Assembly: GCF_002953135.1 (NCBI RefSeq)
Contig: NZ_CP026372.1
Coordinates: 1,860,001 to 1,924,000, forward strand
Direction: 5' to 3'
DNA length: 64,000 bases
DNA from: Sphingobium sp. SCG-1
GTDB taxonomy: Bacteria; Pseudomonadota; Alphaproteobacteria; Sphingomonadales; Sphingomonadaceae
The translations under genes and the position numbers were made by a program. Within the stretch, counting starts at the first letter, position 1, and the number at the start of each line of letters is the position of its first letter. Positions 32,894 to 41,772 of the stretch are shown in pieces. The notes beneath the pieces are model-generated. The model ran no database searches. It worked only from the letters and a program-made list of their open reading frames with translations, and was not told the DNA's origin.

Positions 32894-33232
32894 GCCGTCC
32901 GCTCTCCTCGTGATTCTTCGTCTCAATGACACAGAGACTGTCGGCGAGGCTCGATCGGAACCAATGCCGTGACGCTATCACCGCAATGGCAGGTCGGCAT
33001 GGACATACCGGCGACAGGCTTTGTGACCGGCGGAAAGTTCGCAGAGTATATCAATCGGGCATTTCGACGATTACGCAATTCAATTGCGGATCGCGCGTCG
33101 GGCGGCACTAATATTTTGCTCAAATGCCCTCGCGCGAAGCGCCTTCCTGCCCCGGATTCTCTTGCGCGCTTCGCGAGGCTTTTGAACGTCCGCCGTTCGG
33201 GCGGATCAATACCCGTAGAGGATAAAGACCTG
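32894..33232. other. Divergent promoter region with a GC-rich inverted repeat
   Basis: The region separates the SMP-30 operon from the amidohydrolase. CCTCGCGCGAAGCGC (33128-33142) and GCGCGCTTCGCGAGG (33164-33178) are inverted copies with a two-base slip and could be an operator or mRNA hairpin. An open frame from 32969 runs into the amidohydrolase in frame, but its translation looks non-coding. Confidence 0.4.
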
Positions 33233-34294
33233 GTGGCAGCGGAACTATTCAAGCTCGACGGCCCGAAAAGGCCCAGCGAATTCGGCCGGATCATCCCGCC
33301 TGACAATGAGTGGATCGCCACTCAGCCCTTTGAAGCCATTCTTTTCCCCGCACTCGAGATCATCGATGCCCATCACCACCTCTGGGACCATCCCGGCTTT
33401 CGCTATCTCGTGCCGGAGTTCGCTGCCGATATGGAAGGTCATAATGTCGTCGCGACCATCTTCGCCGAATGTCATTCCATGTACCGCGCCGAGGGGCCAC
33501 CCCAGCTCAGGCATGTCGGTGAGACCGAATTCGTTATCGGGCAGCAGGCCTATGCTGCAAGCGGTCAATATGGCCATGCCCATATCGCCGCCGGGATCAT
33601 CGGGCATGCGGACCTCAGGCTGGGCGCTGGTGTCGAAGAAGCGTTGAACGCCCACATCGCCGTCGCGCATGACCGCTTCAAGGGCATCCGCTATTCGGCG
33701 AACTATGACCCGAGCGACGCCATCATGGGAAGCCCGAGTGACGACCGCCCCGGGGTGCTGGCGGACCCCAAGATCCGCGAGGGCCTCAAGACGCTTGCTC
33801 AAATGGGGCTCAGCTTCGACTGCTGGGTCTTTTTCCATCAGCTTGACGAGGTCGTTGCACTGGCGCGTGCAATCCCGGAGCTGAACATCATTCTCAACCA
33901 CTGCGGCGGACCGCTGGGTTATGGGCCTTATGCAAGCAATCGAGACGAACATTATCGGTTGTGGAGCGAGGGTATGCAGCGTGTTGCCCTCGAACCCAAT
34001 GTCAGTTGCAAGGTAGGCGGCATCATGGGCCGCGGTGCGGCCTATGACTATATCCATGCCGAGACGCCGCCGGATTCGCAGACACTCGCCGACCTATGGC
34101 GGCCGTGGTTCGAACCGACGATCGAATGGTTCGGCGCAGACCGCTGTATGTTCGAGAGCAATTATCCGCTCGAGAAAATGGGCACCAGCTATCGGACTCT
34201 TTACAACTGCTTCAAGCGCATCGCCTCCAACGCGTCCGTTTCCGAGCGCGAAGCGCTGTTTGCGGGCACTGCTCGCAACATATATCGGATGTAA
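33233..34294 (+). CDS. Amidohydrolase-2 family metal-dependent hydrolase
   Basis: A 353-aa TIM-barrel protein with the metal motif IIDAHHHLWD near residue 41 and FAECHSMY, FKGIRYSANYDP, NIILNHCGGPLGY, and GADRCMFESNYPLEK. This set is typical of Amidohydro_2 enzymes such as lactonases and ring-cleavage-product decarboxylases or hydrolases. GTG 33233 with AGAGGA upstream is my preferred start. The frame is open to ATG 32969, but the added residues are poor in motifs. With the neighbouring SMP-30 gene it suggests lactone or cyclic carboxylate chemistry. The substrate is unknown. Confidence 0.82.
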   Translation: MAAELFKLDGPKRPSEFGRIIPPDNEWIATQPFEAILFPALEIIDAHHHLWDHPGFRYLVPEFAADMEGHNVVATIFAECHSMYRAEGPPQLRHVGETEFVIGQQAYAASGQYGHAHIAAGIIGHADLRLGAGVEEALNAHIAVAHDRFKGIRYSANYDPSDAIMGSPSDDRPGVLADPKIREGLKTLAQMGLSFDCWVFFHQLDEVVALARAIPELNIILNHCGGPLGYGPYASNRDEHYRLWSEGMQRVALEPNVSCKVGGIMGRGAAYDYIHAETPPDSQTLADLWRPWFEPTIEWFGADRCMFESNYPLEKMGTSYRTLYNCFKRIASNASVSEREALFAGTARNIYRM

Positions 34295-34775
34295 GCGCAC
34301 ACCTGCGCGTTCATTAGGGATTGCAGCAAAACGCGCCGGGGGGCCTCACTAGCATGGGATTTCTGCGCGCCCAGCACCCTTGACGCTGGGGAAACCTCTG
34401 CTCGCCAAGTACCGGCTGGCTGAGAAACTGACGCTTCAGCGCATCTGGTACGTGCCGCTCATCAATACCGAGCCGTTATTGCAGTCATGGCGGGTCAGCA
34501 TGATTATTCGACCATCAGCTCGACTAGCCTGCTGCATGTAAGCTTGGGTCCAGCCGACGCGTCGGAGCCGGGCAAAAACCGTCAAAATCGACAAAGGAAC
34601 GGGAGAGGGATGACCCAAGGAGGCAGCGAACCAGACAAGCGGCAGTGCCGGAGGGTCCGGTCCGCTTCGCCCGCGATCCTTCTGCCTGGCAACCCCAGGC
34701 ACAGCGCGGCTGGCCATCGGCCACCTGAAGCCAGCTTCTCCTTTTTCTTCGCCCTTTCGTTTGCTGGAGTCACTT
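34295..34775. other. Intergenic region without a supported gene
   Basis: Almost 500 bp lie between the amidohydrolase and the acyl-CoA ligase. Open frames exist on both strands (for example 34487-34792 plus), but their translations are Arg/Ser/Pro-rich and motif-free. I see no tRNA, inverted repeat or insertion-sequence end. The ligase promoter should be here. Confidence 0.3.
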
Positions 34776-36374
34776 GTGAAAAAAACCACTAGCCGCACAT
34801 TGTCCTCTCTTATTGAGGAACTGGCCGTCAACTGTGGCGATCGTCCCGCGGTCTCCTATCAGGCCGAAACGCGCAGTTTCGCCGAGTTTCGTGACCTGGC
34901 CCGCCGTTGCGGCAAGGCCCTTCATGCCACGGGCGTGAAGAAGGGCGACACGATCGGTCTACTCATGGGCAATAGCATCGAATGGCTCGTAGTAGCGATG
35001 GGCGCCCAATATGTTGGTGCGACGTTGGTCGCCCTGAACACATGGTATACCGATCGCGAGCTATCCTATGTCATGGGGCATGGCGACGTTACCGTGCTGG
35101 TTACAGCCGCGCGGTTTCTGAAGAGCGATTATGTCCCGCTGCTCGAAAGATTGAAGCCTTGGGAAGTGAGCTTTCCGCTTCTGCGCCAGATCGTGGTGTC
35201 CGGCGGCGAACCAGGGGAAGGCATGGTCAGCTATGAGACATTTCTCGCAGGTGGTGACGCCATCTCCGACGCGCAGCTGGACGAACTTGCAGCCGCAGTA
35301 ACGCCGGACGATATTGCCTATATCCTCTACACTTCAGGTTCGACCTCCCATCCCAAAGGCGTCATGCTCGCGCATCGTGGCTTGATCGAGAATATGCACG
35401 CGATCGGCGCGAGGCTCGACTTCACGGAGGAGGATACGCTCTTCCTGCCGGTCTCCCTGTTTTGGGGTATGGGCTGCGAGAATGGTCTGTTCGCGGCATG
35501 GACGCACGCGACGCACATTGTCCTCCAGCATCATTTCGACGTCGACGAGGCCATCGCGCTCATGTCGCAGCACCGCTGCACAGCGCTTTACGGCACTGCC
35601 AACATCATCCAGGCCATCGTCGATCATCCCGAACGCGAAAAATACGACCTCTCGCGACTTGAGAAGGGTTGCACAGGTGGAACGCCGGAGCAGATCCGCA
35701 GGATCATCGAAACCTTCATGCCCAAGGCCTGCCACGCTTATGGCATGACCGAGACCTATGGCTTCATGACCGTTGCCGACGGCGTACAGGACAGCATCGC
35801 CAAGCGCGCCGAATCCTATGGTCGACCGTTGCCAGGCATGGAAATCAAGGTCATCGACAGCGAGACTGGACAGCCGCTCCCCGTCGGCGAAACCGGAGAG
35901 GTCCGCGTGCGCGGTTATGTCATGGTCGGCTATTACAAGGCACCCGAACAAACCGCCGCTGCCGTCGATGCTGATGGCTATCTTATCACCGGCGACCGTG
36001 GCCATTTTGATGACGACGGCTACTTCTACTTCCGTGGCCGTATCAAGGAAATGCTCAAGACGGGCGGCCTGAACGTATCGCCGCTCGAAGTGGAGGAAGT
36101 ATTGCGCGCCCATGCCAATGTAGAGGACGCCTTCGTTACTGGCCTTCCCGACAAATTGCGCGAGGAGATCGTCGCTGCCGTGGTCGTTCCGAAAGAGGGT
36201 TGCACCCTCTCCGAGCCGCTGCTGGTCGAGCATTGCCGCTCGATGCTCGCAGCGTTCAAGGTCCCCCGCCGGATCGTGATCAGCCAGGCGAAGGATGTTC
36301 CCCTGACGACTACGGGAAAGGTTCATAAAGCCAAGCTCGCTGCAATGTTTCCCAGCGAGGCGGCGGGGTCGTGA
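34776..36374 (+). CDS. AMP-forming acyl-CoA ligase
   Basis: A 532-aa ANL-superfamily enzyme that activates a carboxylic acid to acyl-AMP and then acyl-CoA. Motifs are in order: YTSGSTSHPKGVMLAHRG (P-loop, about residues 190-207), YGMTETYG (A5), YLITGDRGHFDDDGYFYFRG (A7), GGLNVSPLEVEEVL (hinge and A8) and TTTGKVHKAKL with the catalytic Lys. The start is GTG 34776 with GGAG six bases upstream. It overlaps the MFS transporter by four bases, so import and activation of the same acid are likely linked. Substrate class (fatty, aromatic or terpenoid acid) cannot be decided. Confidence 0.92.
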   Translation: MKKTTSRTLSSLIEELAVNCGDRPAVSYQAETRSFAEFRDLARRCGKALHATGVKKGDTIGLLMGNSIEWLVVAMGAQYVGATLVALNTWYTDRELSYVMGHGDVTVLVTAARFLKSDYVPLLERLKPWEVSFPLLRQIVVSGGEPGEGMVSYETFLAGGDAISDAQLDELAAAVTPDDIAYILYTSGSTSHPKGVMLAHRGLIENMHAIGARLDFTEEDTLFLPVSLFWGMGCENGLFAAWTHATHIVLQHHFDVDEAIALMSQHRCTALYGTANIIQAIVDHPEREKYDLSRLEKGCTGGTPEQIRRIIETFMPKACHAYGMTETYGFMTVADGVQDSIAKRAESYGRPLPGMEIKVIDSETGQPLPVGETGEVRVRGYVMVGYYKAPEQTAAAVDADGYLITGDRGHFDDDGYFYFRGRIKEMLKTGGLNVSPLEVEEVLRAHANVEDAFVTGLPDKLREEIVAAVVVPKEGCTLSEPLLVEHCRSMLAAFKVPRRIVISQAKDVPLTTTGKVHKAKLAAMFPSEAAGS

Positions 36375-37735
36375 GCCCGGTAACAGCCAGTGCGCCCGGG
36401 AGCGAGAGCGGCCAGGTTGAGGCGAGGACAGCAATGTCACCGGCCGCCTATGCGATGTTCGTCCTCTTTTTCGTCAACCTCGTAGGCTATCTCGACCGCC
36501 AGATTCTCAGTCTGCTGGTTCAGCCGATTAAGGAGTCGCTCCATATCAGCGATGGGCTCATCGGACTCTTGCAGGGAGCGGCCTTCGTCGTCACCTTCGC
36601 GATCGCCGGGCTTTATATTGGCCGCCTGGTCGACCGGAACAATCGCCGTAACCTGCTGCTCGTCTGCGTCCTGATATGGACGATCGGTGCGGCCGCGGGC
36701 GGCTTTGCGCAATCTGCCTGGCAACTCTTTGTAGCGAGAATGGCGGTTGGGGCCGGTGAAGCGGCCCTCATCCCTTGCGCGATCTCACTGATCAGTGACT
36801 TCTATCCCAGTCACCAGCGCGGCAGGGCTCTTGGCCTCTTCAGCATGGGCATTTATTGCGGCGCCGGCTTGTCGCTCGTTCTCGTTGGTTTCGCCATGCC
36901 TTCGGTCATCGATCTCTCAGGCCGGCTGGCGGCCAGCGGTATCGAGATCGCTCCCTGGCGACTGATCCTCGTTCTCCTGCTCGTTCCCGGCATCCTCGCC
37001 TGCCTGCTGCTCTCGACGGTCGCCGAGCCGTCTCGTGATCCAGCGTGTCAGGCGAACCGGTCCGAAAGCCATTCCGGCATTCGCGACTGGCTTCAGCGCG
37101 CGCGCGTTTATCTGCCTCATCATGTAGGGTGGGCCTTTGCCAATGTCTGCCAATACGCGATCGCCGGCTGGTTTCCGACCGTGCTGATCCGCGAACATGG
37201 GTATGATGCCAAGGCTGCCGGGCTCACCTATGGTACGCTCATGGTAGTGGTCGGCATCAGCAGCGCCTACCTTGGCGGCCGCCTTGCAGATCGTCTCGCG
37301 CGCGCGGGCGGACCCCTCCGCCGACTCTATCTAGCCCCGATTACCGCGGCGATCGGAGGAGCAGGCTTCCTCCTCCTTGCAACCGCCCACCAGATACCAG
37401 TCATTCTTGCTGGAGCGGCCATGGTGGCCAGTGGTCTCGGCATCATGATGGTCGTCGGCCTGACCTCACTTTCCGAACTCACGCCGCCAGCCTCGCGTGG
37501 TCAGATCACATCGATCTTCCTCGTGATCATCACGGTGATCGGAACGGCCGGGGGTCCTGCTGCGGTCGGCTATGGCAACGATTTCTTCGGCGGGGCGAGC
37601 GTTCCGCTCAGTCGTGTCCTTGGTATCGTCGGCATGACGGGCGCCTGTGTCTCGATCCTGCTGGTGCTCGTCGCGATCGCCCAAATCCGGCGCTTTCCCC
37701 ATCTCGTAGAATTTCGCGCTGCCGATCAACCATAA
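36371..37735 (+). CDS. MFS transporter, probable organic-acid importer
   Basis: A 454-aa protein with twelve predicted membrane helices. The signature GRLVDRNNRRNLLL between helices 2 and 3 and ADRLARAGGPLRR between 8 and 9 are major-facilitator loop motifs. NLVGYLDRQILSLLVQPIK in helix 1 is typical of the spinster/hexuronate-like and aromatic-acid transporters common in sphingomonads. The start is GTG 36371, overlapping the ligase stop by four bases (GTGA). Uptake of the acid activated by the ligase is the simplest interpretation. Confidence 0.9.
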   Translation: MSPVTASAPGSESGQVEARTAMSPAAYAMFVLFFVNLVGYLDRQILSLLVQPIKESLHISDGLIGLLQGAAFVVTFAIAGLYIGRLVDRNNRRNLLLVCVLIWTIGAAAGGFAQSAWQLFVARMAVGAGEAALIPCAISLISDFYPSHQRGRALGLFSMGIYCGAGLSLVLVGFAMPSVIDLSGRLAASGIEIAPWRLILVLLLVPGILACLLLSTVAEPSRDPACQANRSESHSGIRDWLQRARVYLPHHVGWAFANVCQYAIAGWFPTVLIREHGYDAKAAGLTYGTLMVVVGISSAYLGGRLADRLARAGGPLRRLYLAPITAAIGGAGFLLLATAHQIPVILAGAAMVASGLGIMMVVGLTSLSELTPPASRGQITSIFLVIITVIGTAGGPAAVGYGNDFFGGASVPLSRVLGIVGMTGACVSILLVLVAIAQIRRFPHLVEFRAADQP

Positions 37736-37815
37736 GAAGAAAGGGGGAGCCGAGCATGAAGCCCGGTTCCTCGATGGCAGTCGGTCGCTAGATGTTCACA
37801 CCACCGGCTGGACGC

Positions 37816-38811
37816 TCAGGCTGCGCCTGCAAGAGCCAACGTCGGGAAACGCGTCGCTCCGCCATCGTCGCCACTTTGATAGAGCGTGGCTGGCCCGAGG
37901 ATCGGCATCGCCGCGACCGCTGGAGCCATGTCCCGGATTTTCGCAATCAAGGCAGCCGTCTTCGTGTCCTGCAGCAGGACCGTGCGGGTGACGATGCTCA
38001 CGACGCGCCGGATCTCCGGCTTGACGTCCATAGCGACGAGTCCGCCCTCCTGCTCGAGTGCATGAAAGCCAGCCTGCGGCATCAACGTGTAGCCCAGTCC
38101 GCGGCGAACCGTCTCGCAGATCGTCGAGGCACCATCGATTTCGAGTGCGGGATGGAACTGCATCTTTTCGCGCGCAAAGGCCGCTTCGGCCAGACGCCGC
38201 AGTGCATGATGCTGGGTTGGCATAATCATCGGTAGCGCAGCGATATCCTTGATCGTCGCAGCCGGCTTGCGGAACAGCAACGATTTCGCCGCCGACGCAG
38301 GCCCAACCAGCCTCAGCCTTTCGATCCACAATGGGATGATGGTCAAATCGGCGTGGTCGTGGCTCGGGGAATCGACAACCGCCAGATCGAGCTGTTCACT
38401 CAAAAGACCATCGGTAATGCTGCGACTCACATTCTCGATGACATGCAGCGAAACGTCAGGATAGGCCTGCTTGAAATCGACGATCAGGTCGGGGACCATC
38501 AGCGTCGTGAGCGGATACTGCATGGCGAAATGGAGACTACCTGTGACCCGCTCAGCAAAGCCCGAGACCTCGCGACGGATATCGTCCAGCTCATTTTCAA
38601 GATGGGTCGTCCGCTTCATCAGCGAAAGACCGGCAGGGGTTGGTGTAACGCCGCGGGTAGTTCGACGCAGAAGCTGCACGCCGAGATCATGCTCAAGCTT
38701 CTGGACCTGCCGCGTAAGCGCCGGCTGGGCTATACGAAGATGAGCGGCAGCCTTGCACATAGTCCCGCAATGCACAATCGCGCGAAAATAGCGCAATTCC
38801 TTCAGGTCCAT
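37816..38811 (-). CDS. LysR-type transcriptional regulator
   Basis: A 331-aa LTTR. The N-terminal winged helix reads MDLKELRYFRAIVHCGTM, IAQPALTRQVQKLEHDLG and LLRRTTRGVTPTPAG. The C-terminal two-lobe ligand domain follows with SLHFAMQYPLTTLMVPDL. It lies downstream of the CitE-like gene on the same strand (106 bp gap), so it may have its own promoter (TTGTTTTATAATAG around 38835 on the plus strand is AT-rich). The likely targets are the adjacent hydratase-lyase genes or the divergent catabolic genes. The ligand is unknown. It converges with the MFS gene. Confidence 0.92.
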   Translation of the reverse strand: MDLKELRYFRAIVHCGTMCKAAAHLRIAQPALTRQVQKLEHDLGVQLLRRTTRGVTPTPAGLSLMKRTTHLENELDDIRREVSGFAERVTGSLHFAMQYPLTTLMVPDLIVDFKQAYPDVSLHVIENVSRSITDGLLSEQLDLAVVDSPSHDHADLTIIPLWIERLRLVGPASAAKSLLFRKPAATIKDIAALPMIMPTQHHALRRLAEAAFAREKMQFHPALEIDGASTICETVRRGLGYTLMPQAGFHALEQEGGLVAMDVKPEIRRVVSIVTRTVLLQDTKTAALIAKIRDMAPAVAAMPILGPATLYQSGDDGGATRFPTLALAGAA

Positions 38812-38917
38812 CAGGGTATCCTCCGCATTCTCGTTTTGTTTTATAATAGAGTATCCGTCGCGCCCGGTAAACTGCCAAGCATTCCGTTCGGCAAAACGGC
38901 AGATTTCAGGGTGGTTG

Positions 38918-39763
38918 TCAGTCGAACTGCCCGAGGATGCGCTCGGCCCTCAGAACCACCGGCAGGTCGATCATCCTGCCTTGAAAGCTGATGGCGCCCC
39001 GATTGCCCCGGTCTTGCGAGCGCCAGGCCGCAACAATCCCCCGGGCTTCCTCCACAGCATCCTGGGATGGCGTGAAGCTGCGGTTGATCACAGCGACCTG
39101 GATTGGATGGATGCACAGTCCACCGGAGGCGCCAAAGCCGCGTGCAGTCGCAACGGCCGCCCCGAAGCCCGCTTCGTTACGAAACGCCGCGATCGAGAAG
39201 GGGATTGCGAAGCAAGACTTGCCATATGCAGCCGCCGCGAGAGCCGTCAGGCGGCAAGGGAGATCGAGACAGTTCGGCGTCGGTTCGACACCCATTGCGA
39301 GGGAGAAATCCTCCGATCCGAATGCGAGGCCGATGCTGCGCGGAATCGCCGCAAGGGCGTGCAGCATCGGGAGTGCCGATGGTGATTCGATCAAGGGCAG
39401 GAGGCCGACAATGGCACCCTGAGCGCCTCGATCCTCCCGGGCGGCGATCTCATCGGAGAGCGCTGCCAACGTGCCTGCGTTGTCTGCTTTCGGGACCATG
39501 ATCGCGTCCGGGCTGCAAGCGACAGCCGCATCCAGGTCTGACATCATGTGATCGGCATCGATCCGCACCACGACGGCCTTGCCGCTGGCAGCGATCATCC
39601 TGGAAGCATGGCCAAGACCCTGACGCGCGATGACCTTTCGCTCGGGCGCTACGCCGTCCTCCAGATCGAGAATGACGGCGTCCGCCTCGCTTCGAGCCGG
39701 TTTCTCGATGCGTGCGATGTTGTCACCTGGGACGAACAGCAGGGATCGCCAGCTCTGCCTCAT
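38918..39763 (-). CDS. HpcH/CitE family acyl-CoA lyase (citramalyl- or malyl-CoA lyase-like)
   Basis: A 281-aa TIM-barrel Mg2+ lyase with SLLFVPGDN, ADAVILDLEDGVAPERK, LLPLIESPSAL and FGSEDFSLAMG (the Glu and Asp that hold Mg2+). CitE-like enzymes cleave citryl-, malyl-, methylmalyl- or citramalyl-CoA to acetyl-CoA and a 2-oxoacid or glyoxylate. ATG 39763 overlaps the hydratase stop by four bases (ATGA), so the two are translationally coupled. A hydratase plus CitE pair is the arrangement used for itaconyl- or mesaconyl-C4-CoA to pyruvate and acetyl-CoA. The longer GTG start at 39790 lies inside the hydratase gene. Confidence 0.88.
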   Translation of the reverse strand: MRQSWRSLLFVPGDNIARIEKPARSEADAVILDLEDGVAPERKVIARQGLGHASRMIAASGKAVVVRIDADHMMSDLDAAVACSPDAIMVPKADNAGTLAALSDEIAAREDRGAQGAIVGLLPLIESPSALPMLHALAAIPRSIGLAFGSEDFSLAMGVEPTPNCLDLPCRLTALAAAAYGKSCFAIPFSIAAFRNEAGFGAAVATARGFGASGGLCIHPIQVAVINRSFTPSQDAVEEARGIVAAWRSQDRGNRGAISFQGRMIDLPVVLRAERILGQFD

Positions 39764-40590
39764 GCGAGTGTCGCTTTTGCGGCCATGCACTCGGCGCCCT
39801 GATCATCCACGGTCCAGATCTCGACCTGACCATTGCCTTGCGACAGACGAAGTTCGAACGGTCCGCTCACGACAAGCGGACGGACGGCACGGAAGGAGAA
39901 GCTCTGAACGCGGGCGCCCGGAAAGCTGCGCAGCAAATGGTCCATCAGAAGCATGGCCTGAAAGGGGCCATGGACCAGCAAGCCGGTATAGCCTTCGATC
40001 TGGCGCGCATAGCTTTCGTCATAATGGATGCGGTGGGCGTTGAACGTCAGTGCGGAAAAGCGAAACAGCGCAGTGATATCGAGCGACACCGGCCGGGTCC
40101 GCTCCGACACCCGCATGGAAGCCTTGGCCTCGCGTCGCGCCGGGGCGTCGTTCAGATAGACAAGGTTCTGCCGCTCGCGGACATATTCTTCGCCATCGAC
40201 GAGCAGGCTGTGGAGCAGCGTCACGAAGGTAAGCGGGCCCGCAGTGCCTTGTTTGGTCTCGACAGCCTCGACAACGCTGCGTTTGACTGCCCTCACCTCG
40301 AGCGGAACGGGGCGAAGGAATTCGAGGGAGCCGCCCGCCCACATCCGTCGAAGGGCAGGGACAGGCGGGAGAAAGCCACCCCGCTCGGGATGCCCGTCAC
40401 GACTTAGCGTCGACTGCTTGTCTTCAGGCAGGAAGAATAGCCAGTGCGCAAGAGGCGGCAGCTCATCCGACGGCGAAGGGAGGTGATCGGCATCCAGCAC
40501 GGCTGCTAGCCGCCGCAAAGGCGCTGCGGTCAAAAAATCGGTCACCTCGGCAAGCTCAGGCTTCCAGTCCGGGAAATTGGTGTCGGGCAT
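39760..40590 (-). CDS. Hot-dog fold acyl-CoA hydratase (mesaconyl-C4/itaconyl-CoA hydratase-like)
   Basis: A 276-aa double hot-dog protein. The first half matches the FAS1-like dehydratase N-terminal fold, including GFLPPVPALRRMWAGGSLEF. The second half carries the hydratase element FNAHRIHYDESYARQIEGY with the Asp/His pair, and LLVHGPFQAMLLM. Family members hydrate mesaconyl-C4-CoA or itaconyl-CoA to citramalyl-CoA. ATG 40590 (MPDTNFPDW) has GAGAGAAG upstream, and the longer open frame is unsupported. It is coupled to the CitE-like lyase by a four-base overlap, which supports this function over a general enoyl-CoA hydratase. Confidence 0.85.
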   Translation of the reverse strand: MPDTNFPDWKPELAEVTDFLTAAPLRRLAAVLDADHLPSPSDELPPLAHWLFFLPEDKQSTLSRDGHPERGGFLPPVPALRRMWAGGSLEFLRPVPLEVRAVKRSVVEAVETKQGTAGPLTFVTLLHSLLVDGEEYVRERQNLVYLNDAPARREAKASMRVSERTRPVSLDITALFRFSALTFNAHRIHYDESYARQIEGYTGLLVHGPFQAMLLMDHLLRSFPGARVQSFSFRAVRPLVVSGPFELRLSQGNGQVEIWTVDDQGAECMAAKATLA

Positions 40591-40807
40591 AAATTCTTCT
40601 CTCAGCAAGATCCTGGGCGACCGGCCAGCGGTCGGGTCCTTGCTACGAGCGCAGCGGCCGACAGCCATGGCGTCAAAGTCTGCGCGCAATGTGAATACGC
40701 GCCAAGCCTATCTGTGCGAGCCGCTCGCGCAGCTGCAATAACTATCCAGCATTGCCGCAAGCGCGTCACTCTATGGCGGTCCTGACCGCTGACCCCCTAT
40801 CATCTAT

Positions 40808-40844
40808 CCTTCGTTCCGAGCGCGATATAAAATATAGACGAAGG
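40808..40844. promoter_or_regulatory. Inverted repeat around a TATAAAAT-like box
   Basis: CCTTCGT (40808-40814) and ACGAAGG (40838-40844) are perfect inverted arms flanking an AT-rich GATATAAAATATAG that could serve as a -10 element. The right arm touches the RBS of the small ORF at 40854, so binding there would block both promoter and translation start. Which regulator acts is unknown. Confidence 0.45.
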
Positions 40845-40853
40845 GAGGGTGAG

Positions 40854-41012
40854 ATGAGCAATCGATTCACAGTATCGAGGCATCATCCCATGTGGGCGCT
40901 TCCTGGCCCTCCGATGCTCGACGATGCTATCGGCTATTCCCCCAACTTACGGCACCACAGCTCACTGGAAAATTTGACAGAACAACCAGGTCGAATGGAG
41001 ACGAAACTATGA
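40854..41012 (+). CDS. 52-residue ORF translationally coupled to the next gene
   Basis: ATG 40854 follows GGGAGGGTGAG, an excellent ribosome binding site. The product (MSNRFTVSRHHPMWALPGPP and so on, 52 aa) has no motif I recognise. Its stop overlaps the ATG of the oxidoreductase gene as ATGA (41009-41012). The combination of strong RBS and four-base overlap argues for a translated leader or small protein that sets the translation of the gene behind it. Composition is unremarkable. It could still be an untranslated leader that happens to be open. Confidence 0.45.
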   Translation: MSNRFTVSRHHPMWALPGPPMLDDAIGYSPNLRHHSSLENLTEQPGRMETKL

Positions 41013-41668
41013 AGATCGGAATAATCGGAGCGGGCTATATCGGACGAGCACTTGCCGAACTTGCATCGAACGCGGGATATGAAGTAATGATCAGCAATTC
41101 GCGCGGGCCTGACACGCTCAGCAGTATTGCCATGACGACACGGTCAACCGCCGGGACCGTGCAGGAAGCGGCAGCCTTCGGTGATATCGTCTTCATCGCC
41201 ATCCCCTTCAAGCATCGCGGCCAGCTCAACCCGGCCGATTTCGCGGGCAAGATCGTTGGCGACGCGAACAACTATTATCCCCAGCGCGAAGGCAACATTC
41301 CCGAACTGGACAATCGCGAAACGACGACCAGCGAGATGATGCAGGCCCTTCTTCCCGGGGCCAAGGTCGTCAAGGCCTTCAATGCGATCCTCGCGCGCGA
41401 TCTCGAGCGCGACGGCAAGCCTGCCGGTACGGCCGGTCGGCGGGCACTGCCGATTGCGGGCGACGATCCGGAAGCAAAGCGCCTCGTTGCCGAATTTCAT
41501 GACAAGATCGGCTATGATGTCGTTGATGGCGGCACCCTGGCCGACAGTTGGCGGTTCGAACGCGCCAAGCCCGGCTACTGCAGGCCTCTCGATAAGAACG
41601 ACATGGTAGCCGCTCTGGCGGCTGCCGAACGTGACAAGGAAGTCGCGGAAGGGTCCTGGCGCCCCTGA
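41009..41668 (+). CDS. NAD(P)-binding F420-type oxidoreductase
   Basis: A 219-aa Rossmann protein beginning MKIGIIGAGYIGRALAELAS, with GDIVFIAIPFKHRGQL and VVDGGTLADSWRFERAKPGY. This matches the NADPH-dependent F420 reductase / prephenate-dehydrogenase-like family (F420_oxidored). Sphingomonads are not known F420 users, so a flavin- or substrate-specific reductase or dehydrogenase is more likely. It starts within the stop of the 52-codon ORF and has GGAG upstream. It faces the SDR gene, and a shared hairpin lies between them. Confidence 0.85.
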   Translation: MKIGIIGAGYIGRALAELASNAGYEVMISNSRGPDTLSSIAMTTRSTAGTVQEAAAFGDIVFIAIPFKHRGQLNPADFAGKIVGDANNYYPQREGNIPELDNRETTTSEMMQALLPGAKVVKAFNAILARDLERDGKPAGTAGRRALPIAGDDPEAKRLVAEFHDKIGYDVVDGGTLADSWRFERAKPGYCRPLDKNDMVAALAAAERDKEVAEGSWRP

Positions 41669-41678
41669 TCGACCAGGA

Positions 41679-41712
41679 CGCGGATGCGATTGCTGGCGCT
41701 TTCGCATCCGCG
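41679..41712. terminator. Bidirectional hairpin between convergent genes
   Basis: CGCGGATGCGA (41679-41689) and TCGCATCCGCG (41702-41712) form a perfect 11-bp stem with a 12-base loop between the convergent oxidoreductase and SDR genes. There is no T tract on either side. Confidence 0.6.
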
Positions 41713-41772
41713 CCATTCGAGGCCGCGCTCCCGCACGCCCTCCGCCGGACATGCCGGCAATTTCATGTGCGA

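Noticed and set aside
41009..41668. True coenzyme F420 dependence
   Set aside because: The fold matches the F420 oxidoreductase family, but the window has no F420 biosynthesis genes and sphingomonads are not known to make it.
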